Virus record (IMG/VR): IMGVR_UViG_3300000117_000016
Span: 14,420 to 78,419 of that record
Strand: one strand, 5' to 3'
DNA length: 64,000 nt
Source: a virus
Shown here piece after piece: positions 34,029 to 41,855 of this stretch. The notes under the pieces were generated by a model. It saw nothing but the letters and a program-made list of their open reading frames with translations. It made no database searches and was not told the origin of the DNA. Numbering within the stretch: position 1 is the stretch's first letter; each line of letters opens with the position of its first letter. Made by a program: the position numbers and the translations under genes.

Positions 34029-34915
34029 TTTAAAAATTTAGATTTGCATAATGTCCTAATTTTTTCTTTTACGCTATCGTCCCACAAAAATTCCTTTACC
34101 ATTTTATTATATGGCTTATAGTTTTTCCAATTTTGTGCATAGTGGTCTGCGTTGCTATGCTCTCCCCATTCTCCAATATACTGTGCATTCATAGTAAAGG
34201 TGGATATTTTAATAAAATTATTTAAGGCTAGAAACCCACTCATAACACTGTCTTGACTAGTTACTACCTTACTTGGGTCCATGTCGTATTGATCACAGTA
34301 CTCCAATATTTGTTGATGCGGCCTACCCCTATAGTCATCTGGTAGCATAGCATAGTAAGCTTCCATAAAAGGAGCCACAACATCATATGCTCTTTTAAAA
34401 AACCCATATCCCCAAATATGCTCCATTTGCATAAATTTGTTATTATTTCTCTCTTGCTGTTTATCCCAATCGTCGTATCTTGTAAGATAGTCACAATACT
34501 TAAAAACATCTGTGTGTCTATGAATTTCACCAAAACAACTCACCATACTAATATCTTTATCATCCTGGAATTTATCCATTAATAAATTCAACTGTTCTAG
34601 ATAATAGTCATTTAATACTATGTCGTCTTCTATGAATATAGCAGAATCTGCTCTATCAAAAATAAATTCTCTTGCTCTTTTTTGATTAAAAGCAACGCCT
34701 AAGTTGCATTCACTAGCAAAGACTTTGGATTTAGGAAAATGCTTACTAAAAACATCTACACTGTTTTTTACTTTGGGCTTATCATCCGTTAGTATTCTTG
34801 CACCATCTTGAAACAAAAAAACCTCAGCGTCCTTGACTTGAGGCTTTAATGCTTGCAATACTTTATCTAAATAATCTGGACGATTATATGCATATACTAT
34901 TATTGGTCTTGACAT
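34025..34915 (-). CDS. GT-A glycosyltransferase (GNT-I/GT13-like)
   Basis: 296 aa. IIVYAYNRPDYLDKVLQAL opens the nucleotide-binding domain; VFASECNLGVAFNQKRA, AIFIEDDIVLNDYYLE (metal-binding EDD motif, typical of GlcNAc-transferase I-like folds), and HIWGYGFFKRAYDVV follow. It would add a sugar in a glycan assembly pathway. It overlaps the GT4 gene by 4 nt. The acceptor cannot be stated. Confidence 0.75.
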   Translation of the reverse strand: MSRPIIVYAYNRPDYLDKVLQALKPQVKDAEVFLFQDGARILTDDKPKVKNSVDVFSKHFPKSKVFASECNLGVAFNQKRAREFIFDRADSAIFIEDDIVLNDYYLEQLNLLMDKFQDDKDISMVSCFGEIHRHTDVFKYCDYLTRYDDWDKQQERNNNKFMQMEHIWGYGFFKRAYDVVAPFMEAYYAMLPDDYRGRPHQQILEYCDQYDMDPSKVVTSQDSVMSGFLALNNFIKISTFTMNAQYIGEWGEHSNADHYAQNWKNYKPYNKMVKEFLWDDSVKEKIRTLCKSKFLK

Positions 34916-34940
34916 TATAATCCTAGATACTGTAGTGGAG

Positions 34941-35189
34941 TTAACTCTTGGTTAGTTTATTATAAACCAAAAGAGCAACCACGCCACCACCAATTCCCAT
35001 AAAAATTCCCGCAGGCTCTAACGCACTATAAAACCCTAATAAATAAGATACTGCTCCACCGCAATACGATCCAGCAACACCAAGGGCTACAGTTTGGAAA
35101 AACCCTAATTTTTCTTCGCCGGGGACTATACTCTTAGCAATAGACCCTACAAAAATACCGTATACACACCATATTAATAAACTAAACAT
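34941..35189 (-). CDS. GlsB/YeaQ/YmgE-family membrane protein
   Basis: 82 aa, almost entirely hydrophobic, with about three transmembrane helices: FSLLIWCVYGIFVGSIAKSI, FFQTVALGVAGSYCGGAVSYL and GIFMGIGGGVVALLVYN. The glycine-rich pattern is the transglycosylase-associated (GlsB/YeaQ/YmgE) family. It resides in the inner membrane; role in the phage unknown, possibly stabilising the envelope during infection. It begins a cluster of small membrane proteins. Confidence 0.8.
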   Translation of the reverse strand: MFSLLIWCVYGIFVGSIAKSIVPGEEKLGFFQTVALGVAGSYCGGAVSYLLGFYSALEPAGIFMGIGGGVVALLVYNKLTKS

Positions 35190-35568
35190 TACTTACCTCT
35201 ATTAAAGAATGAACTTGTTCGTGACTCAAATCGCTTGCAGCGTCCAATATTTTCTCACACAAAACACTTCCATGTTTTTTATATTCTTCCCTTGGCATAT
35301 TTTGTCGTAATATTTTTTTAAGACGCATTTTGGTATACCATCCACGCCTTACACTTAATGTTTTAATATGACTAGCATAAGCAGTACATTTTTGTTCAGT
35401 ACTAGTCAGCATTTTGAGTTCTGTTTTATTACAATCTTGTATAACTCTGATTAAAGTAAGAAATACCCCAATCAGCATAATAACAGCTATGACACTACCA
35501 AAGTTAGCCTTCGGATCTATGTCAGAATCTATAGCAATTTTTTCTGCAATTGTTTCTAATTCATTCAT
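35182..35568 (-). CDS. Small single-pass membrane protein
   Basis: 128 aa. The transmembrane helix is FGSVIAVIMLIGVFLTLIRVI (about 23-43). A basic cytoplasmic-type segment (VRRGWYTKMRLKKILRQ) and a helical C terminus (DLSHEQVHSLIEV) follow. Orientation would follow the positive-inside rule. No known family. Overlaps the GlsB-like gene by 8 nt. Confidence 0.65.
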   Translation of the reverse strand: MNELETIAEKIAIDSDIDPKANFGSVIAVIMLIGVFLTLIRVIQDCNKTELKMLTSTEQKCTAYASHIKTLSVRRGWYTKMRLKKILRQNMPREEYKKHGSVLCEKILDAASDLSHEQVHSLIEVSNV

Positions 35569-35572
35569 GATA

Positions 35573-35812
35573 TTACTTCGGCCTTATGTTAATATAAAAT
35601 TTACCATCCCTGGCTCCAGTTTTTAAAATACCATCCGATGATACTTGCACTTTAGCTTCAACTGGCGGACCTCCACCTATGACTGTAGGAGCATATCCAG
35701 CAGTATTAGTTCCAGCAATTGGATTATACCCTGCAGTATTATACACTATATTGTCGTCAATATTATTAATAGTCGTTTTTAAAATTTTGTTGAATAGTTC
35801 TCTATTACTCAT
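35573..35812 (-). CDS. Small virion-like protein sharing the NKxLFNKI tag
   Basis: 79 aa. The N terminus MSNRELFNKILKTTINNIDD, followed by DNIVYNTAGY, is nearly the same as those of the proline-rich proteins at 48956-50452 and 50878-52572. After the tag there is a short low-complexity part (AGTNTAGYAPTVIGGGPPVEA) and a beta-like tail. It looks like a minimal member of the same tagged set, so probably a virion or morphogenesis protein. Confidence 0.65.
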   Translation of the reverse strand: MSNRELFNKILKTTINNIDDNIVYNTAGYNPIAGTNTAGYAPTVIGGGPPVEAKVQVSSDGILKTGARDGKFYINIRPK

Positions 35813-36650
35813 CGTCTTTTCTGTCTATAAAATATTGAGCTATATCTTGTTTGAATTTTGGTTTATTGGGCAGTAACTCTATCAGACCTTCCGTAATTTT
35901 TATGTCTGTATCTGGGTCATAGTTGTGGTTGTGTAGTATTTCGTTTTTTTCCCAATACTGTCTGTTGGCAGTATTTCCATGATACAAATGCTCTATACTA
36001 CCTTTAATACACCCAATTTGGCCGTTGACGTTCTCATTATTTTTGAGGGCCCATAATAGGTATTTACGCCTCATTCTTGGGGGTAGGATTAATACTTGCT
36101 GATGATCCCATAACCCTAGCCAAGCTATTAATTGTAAAGCGTCATTATTCCCTAAAACATCACAATCAAACAATCCGTCATCTATTATATTTCTCCTCAT
36201 TGCCCAACTAAAACCTATGGCTGGCCAATCTTGCTTTTCTTCATTAAGATGATCTTGTGCAAAGGATATCTTATTGTGTGTAGAATTAGTAGACTTCTCG
36301 TATACTTGATCGAAACATTGTGCTACAGGATATTGATTTAAAACTTTATCTATGTCTTTTAATATGTTGTTATTATTAAAAATAATATCACAATCTACCC
36401 AAACAATGATGTCTATATTATTGGGTAGGGTATCTATCAAAACATTTAACAGTCTCTCTTTTTGCCAAACTATATTAGAGGTTGTTCCTTTTAGCTTTAT
36501 ACTGTCTTCTATAAAAAAATCCTGATCATCAATGGCGAGTTCTGCTGTATAAATTTTGTGTGGAAAACGTCTACGAAACTCTATATAGTTATTCTTAATC
36601 CTATTAGAGTTTGTAAAATTGAAGTACGAAGTTATAAATGCTGTACTCAC
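35805..36650 (-). CDS. GT-A glycosyltransferase-like protein, paralog 2 of 3
   Basis: 281 aa from GTG 36650 (GTGA overlap with the upstream paralog). It aligns along its length with the gene at 23973-24824: AFITSYFNFTNSNRIK, IVWQKERLLNVLIDTL, IIVWVDCDIIF (84-91, DxD), GNNDALQLIAWLG and GSIEHLYHGNTANRQY. The metal-binding aspartates are retained. It directly follows paralog 3 (36647-37462), so it probably arose by tandem duplication. Role: sugar transfer to an unidentified acceptor. Confidence 0.75.
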   Translation of the reverse strand: MSTAFITSYFNFTNSNRIKNNYIEFRRRFPHKIYTAELAIDDQDFFIEDSIKLKGTTSNIVWQKERLLNVLIDTLPNNIDIIVWVDCDIIFNNNNILKDIDKVLNQYPVAQCFDQVYEKSTNSTHNKISFAQDHLNEEKQDWPAIGFSWAMRRNIIDDGLFDCDVLGNNDALQLIAWLGLWDHQQVLILPPRMRRKYLLWALKNNENVNGQIGCIKGSIEHLYHGNTANRQYWEKNEILHNHNYDPDTDIKITEGLIELLPNKPKFKQDIAQYFIDRKDDE

Positions 36651-37462
36651 AAAATATCTTTAATTTCGTTGTGCAATTCTGCCTTATCGCTAGCCCATTG
36701 CCATAAACCATTACTACCTAATTCAATATCCTCATTAATATCAAACAGATGTTTGTTTAATATATGTGTATAAATTGGGCGTTGACTACTAGTGGTGGTA
36801 ATTTTAATGTCATTTAAATGATTTAATTTATTTTGCACAACCATAAAGTCATTGATAGCTTTGGTTAATAGGGGTAGACTAATATCTTGATGGAAATCAC
36901 GACAAAAACTGTTATTCCAAGCTCCTTGCCAAGTAACAATTTGATGTAATTCATTATTGCCTACAATAGAAAAATCATACAAGCCCTTAGGTAAAACATC
37001 TCTTCTTACAGCCCAAGCCAAATCATACCTACCTATATTAGATATGACAGGATTATTCTTTAGACTATATTCCTCACCTGCCTGTTTGATTTTTGCTAGA
37101 TACCCCAACTGATCATTAACATGGCTAAAAAGTTGGCATATAGGATATTCGTCTAATGCAACTGTTGCCTTTTTGTACCATGACAAATCTTCAAAAATAA
37201 TATTGGGATCTAACCAAGCTATTTGGTCAACAGAAGACTTTAGTGATTCTATACCTATGTTAATTAATCTTTGTGGTTGCCAAAGCATATTAGATTCGTC
37301 GGCAGATATCCTAATAGAATCATCAATCCAAAAATATTGATCGGCAAAAGCAACCTCTACTACAGTCAGAGGAGCGTTAAAGTTATTTTTAAACTCTTGG
37401 AAATCCTGTCTAACTTTGTCAGAATTATTAGGATTAAAATAGTAGGTTATACATCGTAGCAT
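36647..37462 (-). CDS. GT-A glycosyltransferase-like protein, paralog 3 (DxD lost)
   Basis: 271 aa. The fold is conserved with the two paralogs (MLRCITYYFNPNNSD, MLWQPQRLINIGIESL, GNNELHQIVTWQGAW, WAVRRDVLPKGLYDF). The metal site reads IAWLDPNIIF (about 81-90) where the others have DxD, so one aspartate is replaced by Asn. The C-terminal 'EHLYHG' motif is not recognisable either (THILNKHLF). The protein may be inactive or a regulatory partner of paralog 2, which is encoded immediately downstream. Confidence 0.7.
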   Translation of the reverse strand: MLRCITYYFNPNNSDKVRQDFQEFKNNFNAPLTVVEVAFADQYFWIDDSIRISADESNMLWQPQRLINIGIESLKSSVDQIAWLDPNIIFEDLSWYKKATVALDEYPICQLFSHVNDQLGYLAKIKQAGEEYSLKNNPVISNIGRYDLAWAVRRDVLPKGLYDFSIVGNNELHQIVTWQGAWNNSFCRDFHQDISLPLLTKAINDFMVVQNKLNHLNDIKITTTSSQRPIYTHILNKHLFDINEDIELGSNGLWQWASDKAELHNEIKDIL

Positions 37463-37464
37463 GG

Positions 37465-37737
37465 TTATCTATAAATTATATTACTTTTTTGTTTTGATCC
37501 ATCTTCTGGCTCGCAATAATTGCAATCAATTTTCTTAATTCCGTCACCACTAATATACCATCCTTTACCTTTGCAAACAGGACAGTCTTTACGTTTTGGC
37601 TTTTTGATAACTGTATCATTACCGGCAGCAGCTTTTAAAACTGCTCCAGCTAAAGTTACTACAGAAGTGGTGCTGTATTTAGGTGTTGCAGCAAAAGCCA
37701 CAGTCATCATTAATACTACGCAAAATAATTTATTCAT
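37465..37737 (-). CDS. Secreted or membrane-anchored protein with DnaJ-like zinc motif
   Basis: 90 aa. The N terminus MNKLFCVVLMMTVAFAATPKY is a signal peptide with probable cleavage after AFA. KDCPVCKGKGWYISGDGIKKIDCNYC contains paired CxxCxGxG-like motifs as in the DnaJ zinc-finger. It would be exported and bind zinc or a disulfide. No known full-length family. Confidence 0.6.
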   Translation of the reverse strand: MNKLFCVVLMMTVAFAATPKYSTTSVVTLAGAVLKAAAGNDTVIKKPKRKDCPVCKGKGWYISGDGIKKIDCNYCEPEDGSKQKSNIIYR

Positions 37738-37916
37738 TTCTTAAGCCACCTATCTAATAAATCTTTTAATGGCCTTTTGGGTTTTGTAATATGTTTGTCT
37801 GTACTAAATAACTTCATAATACCCAATATAAAATCTGTTAAAATTCTAATTAATTGATTCATAAGAAGCTGATCTATCCAGCCACCCTTATGTTCATCTT
37901 TTTGTTCATCTGTCAT
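37734..37916 (-). CDS. Small amphipathic protein
   Basis: 60 aa, mostly one amphipathic helix (QLLMNQLIRILTDFILGIMKLF) with a basic C terminus (KPKRPLKDLLDRWLKK). It overlaps both neighbours by 4 nt. It could associate with the membrane. It is too short for family assignment. Confidence 0.55.
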   Translation of the reverse strand: MTDEQKDEHKGGWIDQLLMNQLIRILTDFILGIMKLFSTDKHITKPKRPLKDLLDRWLKK

Positions 37917-38839
37917 AGATAACTCTCAAATCCATAGTCAGGAAGTTTTTGTGGTGGAAATCCATTAAAATCACTAAAGGCGTAAGCTCCGTTTTGCCTT
38001 AACATACCAGCCGCTACGTCTGCGTGTATTAAAAAAGAACCATCAGGAATAGGACCCCAATCTGGATGGCCCCCAGAGTTCCATTTACCCCAGCTATTTT
38101 GTACAAGAAAGGCCGGTTCATCGCCCGTATCATCACAGGCTGTCCATGCCATTGCGTGAGCCCATGACCCACTTTTACGAGCGAATCCCTTAGAGCTACG
38201 TTTGTTAGAAAATCCATAACCACTACAGACACTTAAGCCATACCCATTAGCCAGTGCATCTCTGGCTTCTTCTACTGTTCGGATTAATGACACTGTTCTA
38301 ATTTGATGATCGTCTGCTTTTGCTAAAACCTTATCCGGCACTCCACGACCGCCCCAGTTTGTGCCTATCTTACTATTATACTTGCTAAAGTCGCCTACCC
38401 CAGGATAATTCTTACGCACAAGAACACCGCCTGTTTGACTCACAAACGTAGCAGCACGACTACAACTCATACCCTGTCCAGTATGACCTCTAGCTCCGTA
38501 TATTGCTTCTGTAGCACCTCTAGCAAGCCAGCTTTCTTTATCTCCCTTTATATCTATTTCTACAGCTCTAGTTACATCACATCCGTTTCGTGTAGCATGT
38601 GAAACGCAATCGCCTGTAGTCTGTCGTTCTGTGTAGGCATTTTTGTCAAATTTCAACACAGACTTATATGGTGTTGACAGTTTACCCTTACCGCTATTTT
38701 TTATTTTCTTAGCACCGTCTGTAAAGTAGGCATATTTAGATGTAGCAATTAAGTCATCATAGACATGCTGTTCCCAAAGGCACCCACTAAAGCCTTTTTT
38801 GTATTCATTGTATAATTGTTCTGGTGTCATTCTTGCCAT
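37913..38839 (-). CDS. Papain-like cysteine protease (C1 family)
   Basis: 308 aa. Q73 in QTTGDCVSHA gives the oxyanion and nucleophile (C78); H228 is in SWAHAMAWTA and N248 in LVQNSWGKW. These three are the papain catalytic set. The N-terminal 60 residues are probably a short propeptide-like region. There is no signal peptide. It may process virion proteins or degrade host protein; papain-like enzymes are rare in phages. Confidence 0.85.
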   Translation of the reverse strand: MARMTPEQLYNEYKKGFSGCLWEQHVYDDLIATSKYAYFTDGAKKIKNSGKGKLSTPYKSVLKFDKNAYTERQTTGDCVSHATRNGCDVTRAVEIDIKGDKESWLARGATEAIYGARGHTGQGMSCSRAATFVSQTGGVLVRKNYPGVGDFSKYNSKIGTNWGGRGVPDKVLAKADDHQIRTVSLIRTVEEARDALANGYGLSVCSGYGFSNKRSSKGFARKSGSWAHAMAWTACDDTGDEPAFLVQNSWGKWNSGGHPDWGPIPDGSFLIHADVAAGMLRQNGAYAFSDFNGFPPQKLPDYGFESYL

Positions 38840-39339
38840 TATTTACTACCTTGATAGAATGCCCAGCTTAAAGCCCTGAAAGCTTCAGCAGACTTGGATC
38901 TTAAATCATCACTTAACGATACATCATCATCCCCAATAGCAGTAACCACCAAAGACCTAGAGGCTTCTGCAAGGTTAGGGTACTTATCTTTGATATCTAA
39001 TCTCAGCATATTGCCAGCAATAGAATTAACTTGCCTAATAGCATTAGTGTCTTTAACTACTTGATCTTCTCCATCTAGCTCTATTAGTGTTGCTATGTCT
39101 GCATATAAAGAAGATAATTTTAAGGCATCTGATTTTCTAGTAGAATCTTCAGATGATTGCAGTATTTCTTTGATTTCTCTTGCTTTTTCTAGTAGATCGG
39201 TGTCTGAAGGAGCATCTACAACATATGATTCAACAACAGACACATTATCTGAAGGCGTAAAAATATTACCCAAATCTGGCTTAACTAAACCAAACAATAC
39301 TAGAATTGCACCTATCGCTAATAATACTTTATTCTGCAT
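38839..39339 (-). CDS. Single-pass membrane protein
   Basis: 166 aa from ATG 39339 with GGAG 9 nt upstream. The N-terminal VLLAIGAILVLFGLV is a membrane anchor. The remainder is helical and acidic (LEKAREIKEILQSS, ADIATLIELDGEDQVV), so probably a coiled-coil or soluble domain outside the membrane. Overlaps the upstream gene by 11 nt. Function unknown. Confidence 0.6.
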   Translation of the reverse strand: MQNKVLLAIGAILVLFGLVKPDLGNIFTPSDNVSVVESYVVDAPSDTDLLEKAREIKEILQSSEDSTRKSDALKLSSLYADIATLIELDGEDQVVKDTNAIRQVNSIAGNMLRLDIKDKYPNLAEASRSLVVTAIGDDDVSLSDDLRSKSAEAFRALSWAFYQGSK

Positions 39340-39697
39340 CGTCTTGATCTCCACACACTGTTGGGCTTAAATAAGGAAACATAGTATCGGCTACTTCAAC
39401 AGCTCTTTTGCATCCACTTTTTTCTGCTAAATCTCTGGTCTGCTTCCAAGAAACAACCAGATCGAAAAACAGATTTTCAGTCTTAGCATTTTTCACAACA
39501 GATGGTACTTTGACAACTACTGTTGATGAGCCTGTTTTACTTTTAATCTTATCTACCAAATCCATAATAAATTTTTGTACAGGGCTTAGCTGATCCTTAA
39601 ATAGCACCCATATAATTATACCAGCACCAGCATATAAAGCCAAATCCATTGTGCTTAATTTAGAACTAAATTCATTAAAACTTTCTGTAAAATTCAT
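39329..39697 (-). CDS. Single-pass membrane protein
   Basis: 122 aa. LALYAGAGIIIWVLFKD (about 19-35) is the transmembrane helix. The C-terminal half has DLAEKSGCKRAVEVADTMFPYL. It has AGAGGGGTGA-like ribosome site (GAGGGG) upstream. No family recognised; member of the membrane-protein run. Confidence 0.6.
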   Translation of the reverse strand: MNFTESFNEFSSKLSTMDLALYAGAGIIIWVLFKDQLSPVQKFIMDLVDKIKSKTGSSTVVVKVPSVVKNAKTENLFFDLVVSWKQTRDLAEKSGCKRAVEVADTMFPYLSPTVCGDQDDAE

Positions 39698-39698
39698 A

Positions 39699-40091
39699 TC
39701 ACCCCTCTACTTTTTTCTTTATAAATATTCCGGTTTCCCTAAACGTGGTAACTAACGCATCAATGGTTGATCCAACCAATATCATTAAAAATGCTTTTAC
39801 TGATTGATGGAATAAAGGTTCTAAAAAATTAGGAATCATAGGTATGTCTACTGATTTAAAAACCTTATCATAAAAATTAGATATAGCATCTAGCGCTACT
39901 TTCTTCTTTTCTGGACCACTTAGATCTGTGCCAATTTTTTCAATTATCCGGATAATACTAGCTGTAGCTAGTTGTAAAATTTTCCAAGCCTCACCAACAG
40001 CAATCCTTTTGGCGTCATTTAAGGCTTCTTTTATATTCTTTGTTAACTCATCTACTTCACCATAAATTAATTCTTTTTTTTCTTCGCTCAT
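39699..40091 (-). CDS. Membrane-associated helical protein
   Basis: 130 aa. A first helical half (EVDELTKNIKEALNDAKRIAV) is followed by a hydrophobic segment LFHQSVKAFLMILVGSTIDALV (about 93-114). It might insert in the membrane or oligomerise. No known family. Confidence 0.6.
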   Translation of the reverse strand: MSEEKKELIYGEVDELTKNIKEALNDAKRIAVGEAWKILQLATASIIRIIEKIGTDLSGPEKKKVALDAISNFYDKVFKSVDIPMIPNFLEPLFHQSVKAFLMILVGSTIDALVTTFRETGIFIKKKVEG

Positions 40092-40101
40092 TATTATTAC
40101 C

Positions 40102-40563
40102 TTAATGTAGTGTTATGTAGGGTTGTATATCTTTATATGTGGAGCCACCAATACCATTTATATCTATCAGCTGTTCAACGTAATCAAATCCGTCATTTTG
40201 TTCTCTGTATTGCAGAATTTTTTCAGCAGTAGAAGGGCCTATGTGTGGAAGTTGTATTAATTCACCTAGGTTTGCTGTATTTATATTAATTTGATTATAT
40301 TCTTTGTCAACTCCTACATAGTCTTCTAGTTCTCTACGGTGTTGTTCCGAAGCCTTTTGTTTATTCCTGCCCTGTATATATCTGTAGAATATAGCAGTCT
40401 GTCCGCCAATTAGTATGACTGACTCTACAGCATGAGTAACAACCGTAATCAGTGTGTCTTTTGTATCACTTTCTGTAATGATACCAGCTAAGAACAAACC
40501 GCTAAATATAAAGCTTACTAAAGTAAACCAAAATTCACTGGTCTGATATCCTTTAGTTTTCAT
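40102..40563 (-). CDS. Membrane protein with ComEA-like helix-hairpin-helix domain
   Basis: 153 aa. Two transmembrane segments (about 11-30 and 42-60) are followed by a basic linker and a ComEA-type HhH domain at about 92-152: ININTANLGELIQLPHIGP, then AEKILQYREQNDGFDYVEQL and DINGIGGSTY. ComEA binds dsDNA in natural transformation. Here a two-helix anchor would hold the DNA-binding domain at the membrane. It could help phage DNA transit or act as a holin-like anchor; role is inferred. Confidence 0.75.
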   Translation of the reverse strand: MKTKGYQTSEFWFTLVSFIFSGLFLAGIITESDTKDTLITVVTHAVESVILIGGQTAIFYRYIQGRNKQKASEQHRRELEDYVGVDKEYNQININTANLGELIQLPHIGPSTAEKILQYREQNDGFDYVEQLIDINGIGGSTYKDIQPYITLH

Positions 40564-40572
40564 TTATTTACC

Positions 40573-40782
40573 TTATGAGGCTGTGTCCCCAGAATAGTAA
40601 CGAGTATCATCAAATCTATTAGTATATTTTGTTTCTATTTCAGTAGCAACAGGTTGGGTGAGGGGATAGTCGTTACGAGTTCTGTTTGCTTTTACATTAG
40701 CAAAAGTATCTGATCTACTAGGTTGAGTAACAATAGAGCCCTGACGAGCCGTGTTGTCTTGTAATACGTCGGAAGTTGCCAT
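40573..40782 (-). CDS. Small polar protein, virion-like
   Basis: 69 aa, rich in Thr, Ser, Asn and Arg (SIVTQPSRSDTFANVKANRTRNDYPL). No membrane helix. The gap upstream is 48 bases and includes a GTGAGG ribosome site. The composition resembles the short structural candidates at 41856-42380 and 44696-45154. Function not known. Confidence 0.5.
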   Translation of the reverse strand: MATSDVLQDNTARQGSIVTQPSRSDTFANVKANRTRNDYPLTQPVATEIETKYTNRFDDTRYYSGDTAS

Positions 40783-40830
40783 GATAATGCCTCACTGGTT
40801 AATATTTAAAAGCTAGTATAATATACACCA

Positions 40831-41442
40831 CTATGTCTGTATGAAATCCCATCTAGCCATATCTATCGCATAATATTCTTGAATTTGATCAATTTGAGAT
40901 TTAGTTAATACTGGTTTTTCTGCTGTTTTTGATGGGTTGATTCTTTTTAACGGAAAGTCTAAATCCAATAATTCTGCTGCTTTTTCTAGCTGATCATGCA
41001 TTCTAAAATAATGTAGATTTTTAGCATGGAACCTCTCCTGAATTAAAAAGTGTATATTTTTATATATTGGCGTGCAAAAACGGTGATACATTATTCTTTT
41101 GTTGGTGTGTTTTGCTATTTTAAGCACTTTGTCTGTTTCGTTGATCAGGTCTTCTATGATTTCTTCCACTGTAACTATTTGTAGTAATTCTAAAAAAGCT
41201 ACGGATGATTTAAATTTTTCTACGGGATCACGAAATATTTGTATTACCGGCCTGTCAGGATGGAACCTTTTGGGCACTTTGTTATGGTACGCTAGTTGAT
41301 CTGTAGCTAGTCTTTGGGGATTAATCTTCTTCAGAAATTCTGGGTAATATCTTTTGAGTATTGCATAAGCAAAGCTATTGCTGGCACACTTAGGATTAAA
41401 AGCAAGCAGCCAGCTTTCGTTACATATAAAGTATTTACTCAT
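40831..41442 (-). CDS. Sulfotransferase, Sulfotransfer_2-like
   Basis: 203 aa. LAFNPKCASNSFAYAIL (about 13-29) is the PAPS 5'-phosphosulfate loop of the 'heparan-like/Sulfotransfer_2' type, and VIQIFRDPVEKFKSSVAFL is the 3'-phosphate site (FRDP...S). KNLHYFRMHDQLEKAAELL follows. It would sulfate a carbohydrate or other acceptor with PAPS. It is one of two sulfotransferase-like proteins in the window. Confidence 0.7.
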   Translation of the reverse strand: MSKYFICNESWLLAFNPKCASNSFAYAILKRYYPEFLKKINPQRLATDQLAYHNKVPKRFHPDRPVIQIFRDPVEKFKSSVAFLELLQIVTVEEIIEDLINETDKVLKIAKHTNKRIMYHRFCTPIYKNIHFLIQERFHAKNLHYFRMHDQLEKAAELLDLDFPLKRINPSKTAEKPVLTKSQIDQIQEYYAIDMARWDFIQT

Positions 41443-41456
41443 TTATGTTTTGAGAT

Positions 41457-41774
41457 TTAATTCTCTAGTGCTTCAATAGCTTTAGCCAGTGTAGCTATCT
41501 GTATTTTAAGATCATTCATGACCTCTGTATTCTTTTCCAATGCTCTAAACAAGATATTGCTATCTTCTTTATGCGTATTTAATCTTTCCATAATAAACTG
41601 CCTATCTTTAGAATACTGACTTGCTTCTGACTGTGCTGCCAACATTGCTTCTACATCCTTGCGATTCACTAAACCTTTAATGAAAGTTGTCCAGAATCCT
41701 ACCAATGCTATAATAATACTAAGCATAGACATTGTTAGGTTTTCAAAGAAATGACCCACGGTTGGTTCTGCCAT
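41457..41774 (-). CDS. Membrane protein with coiled coil
   Basis: 105 aa from ATG 41774 (GGAG about 7 nt upstream; upstream in-frame codons lack a ribosome site). One transmembrane segment MSMLSIIIALVGFWTTFI (about 15-32) precedes a coiled coil (DRQFIMERLNTHKEDSN, LKIQIATLAKAIEAL). Topology and size resemble a holin or a membrane-anchored structural protein, but no family is clear. Confidence 0.65.
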   Translation of the reverse strand: MAEPTVGHFFENLTMSMLSIIIALVGFWTTFIKGLVNRKDVEAMLAAQSEASQYSKDRQFIMERLNTHKEDSNILFRALEKNTEVMNDLKIQIATLAKAIEALEN

Positions 41775-41855
41775 TTTTATCTCCAAGTAAATATAAAAAA
41801 TAGACCAATAGTTTTTACACCATTGGCCTAATTTAAAACTCAAAAAGCACAAAAA

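Noticed and set aside
38839-39354. Start of the membrane protein at GTG 39354.
   Set aside because: ATG 39339 has the better ribosome site (GGAG at 9 nt), and the GTG lies upstream within that site.
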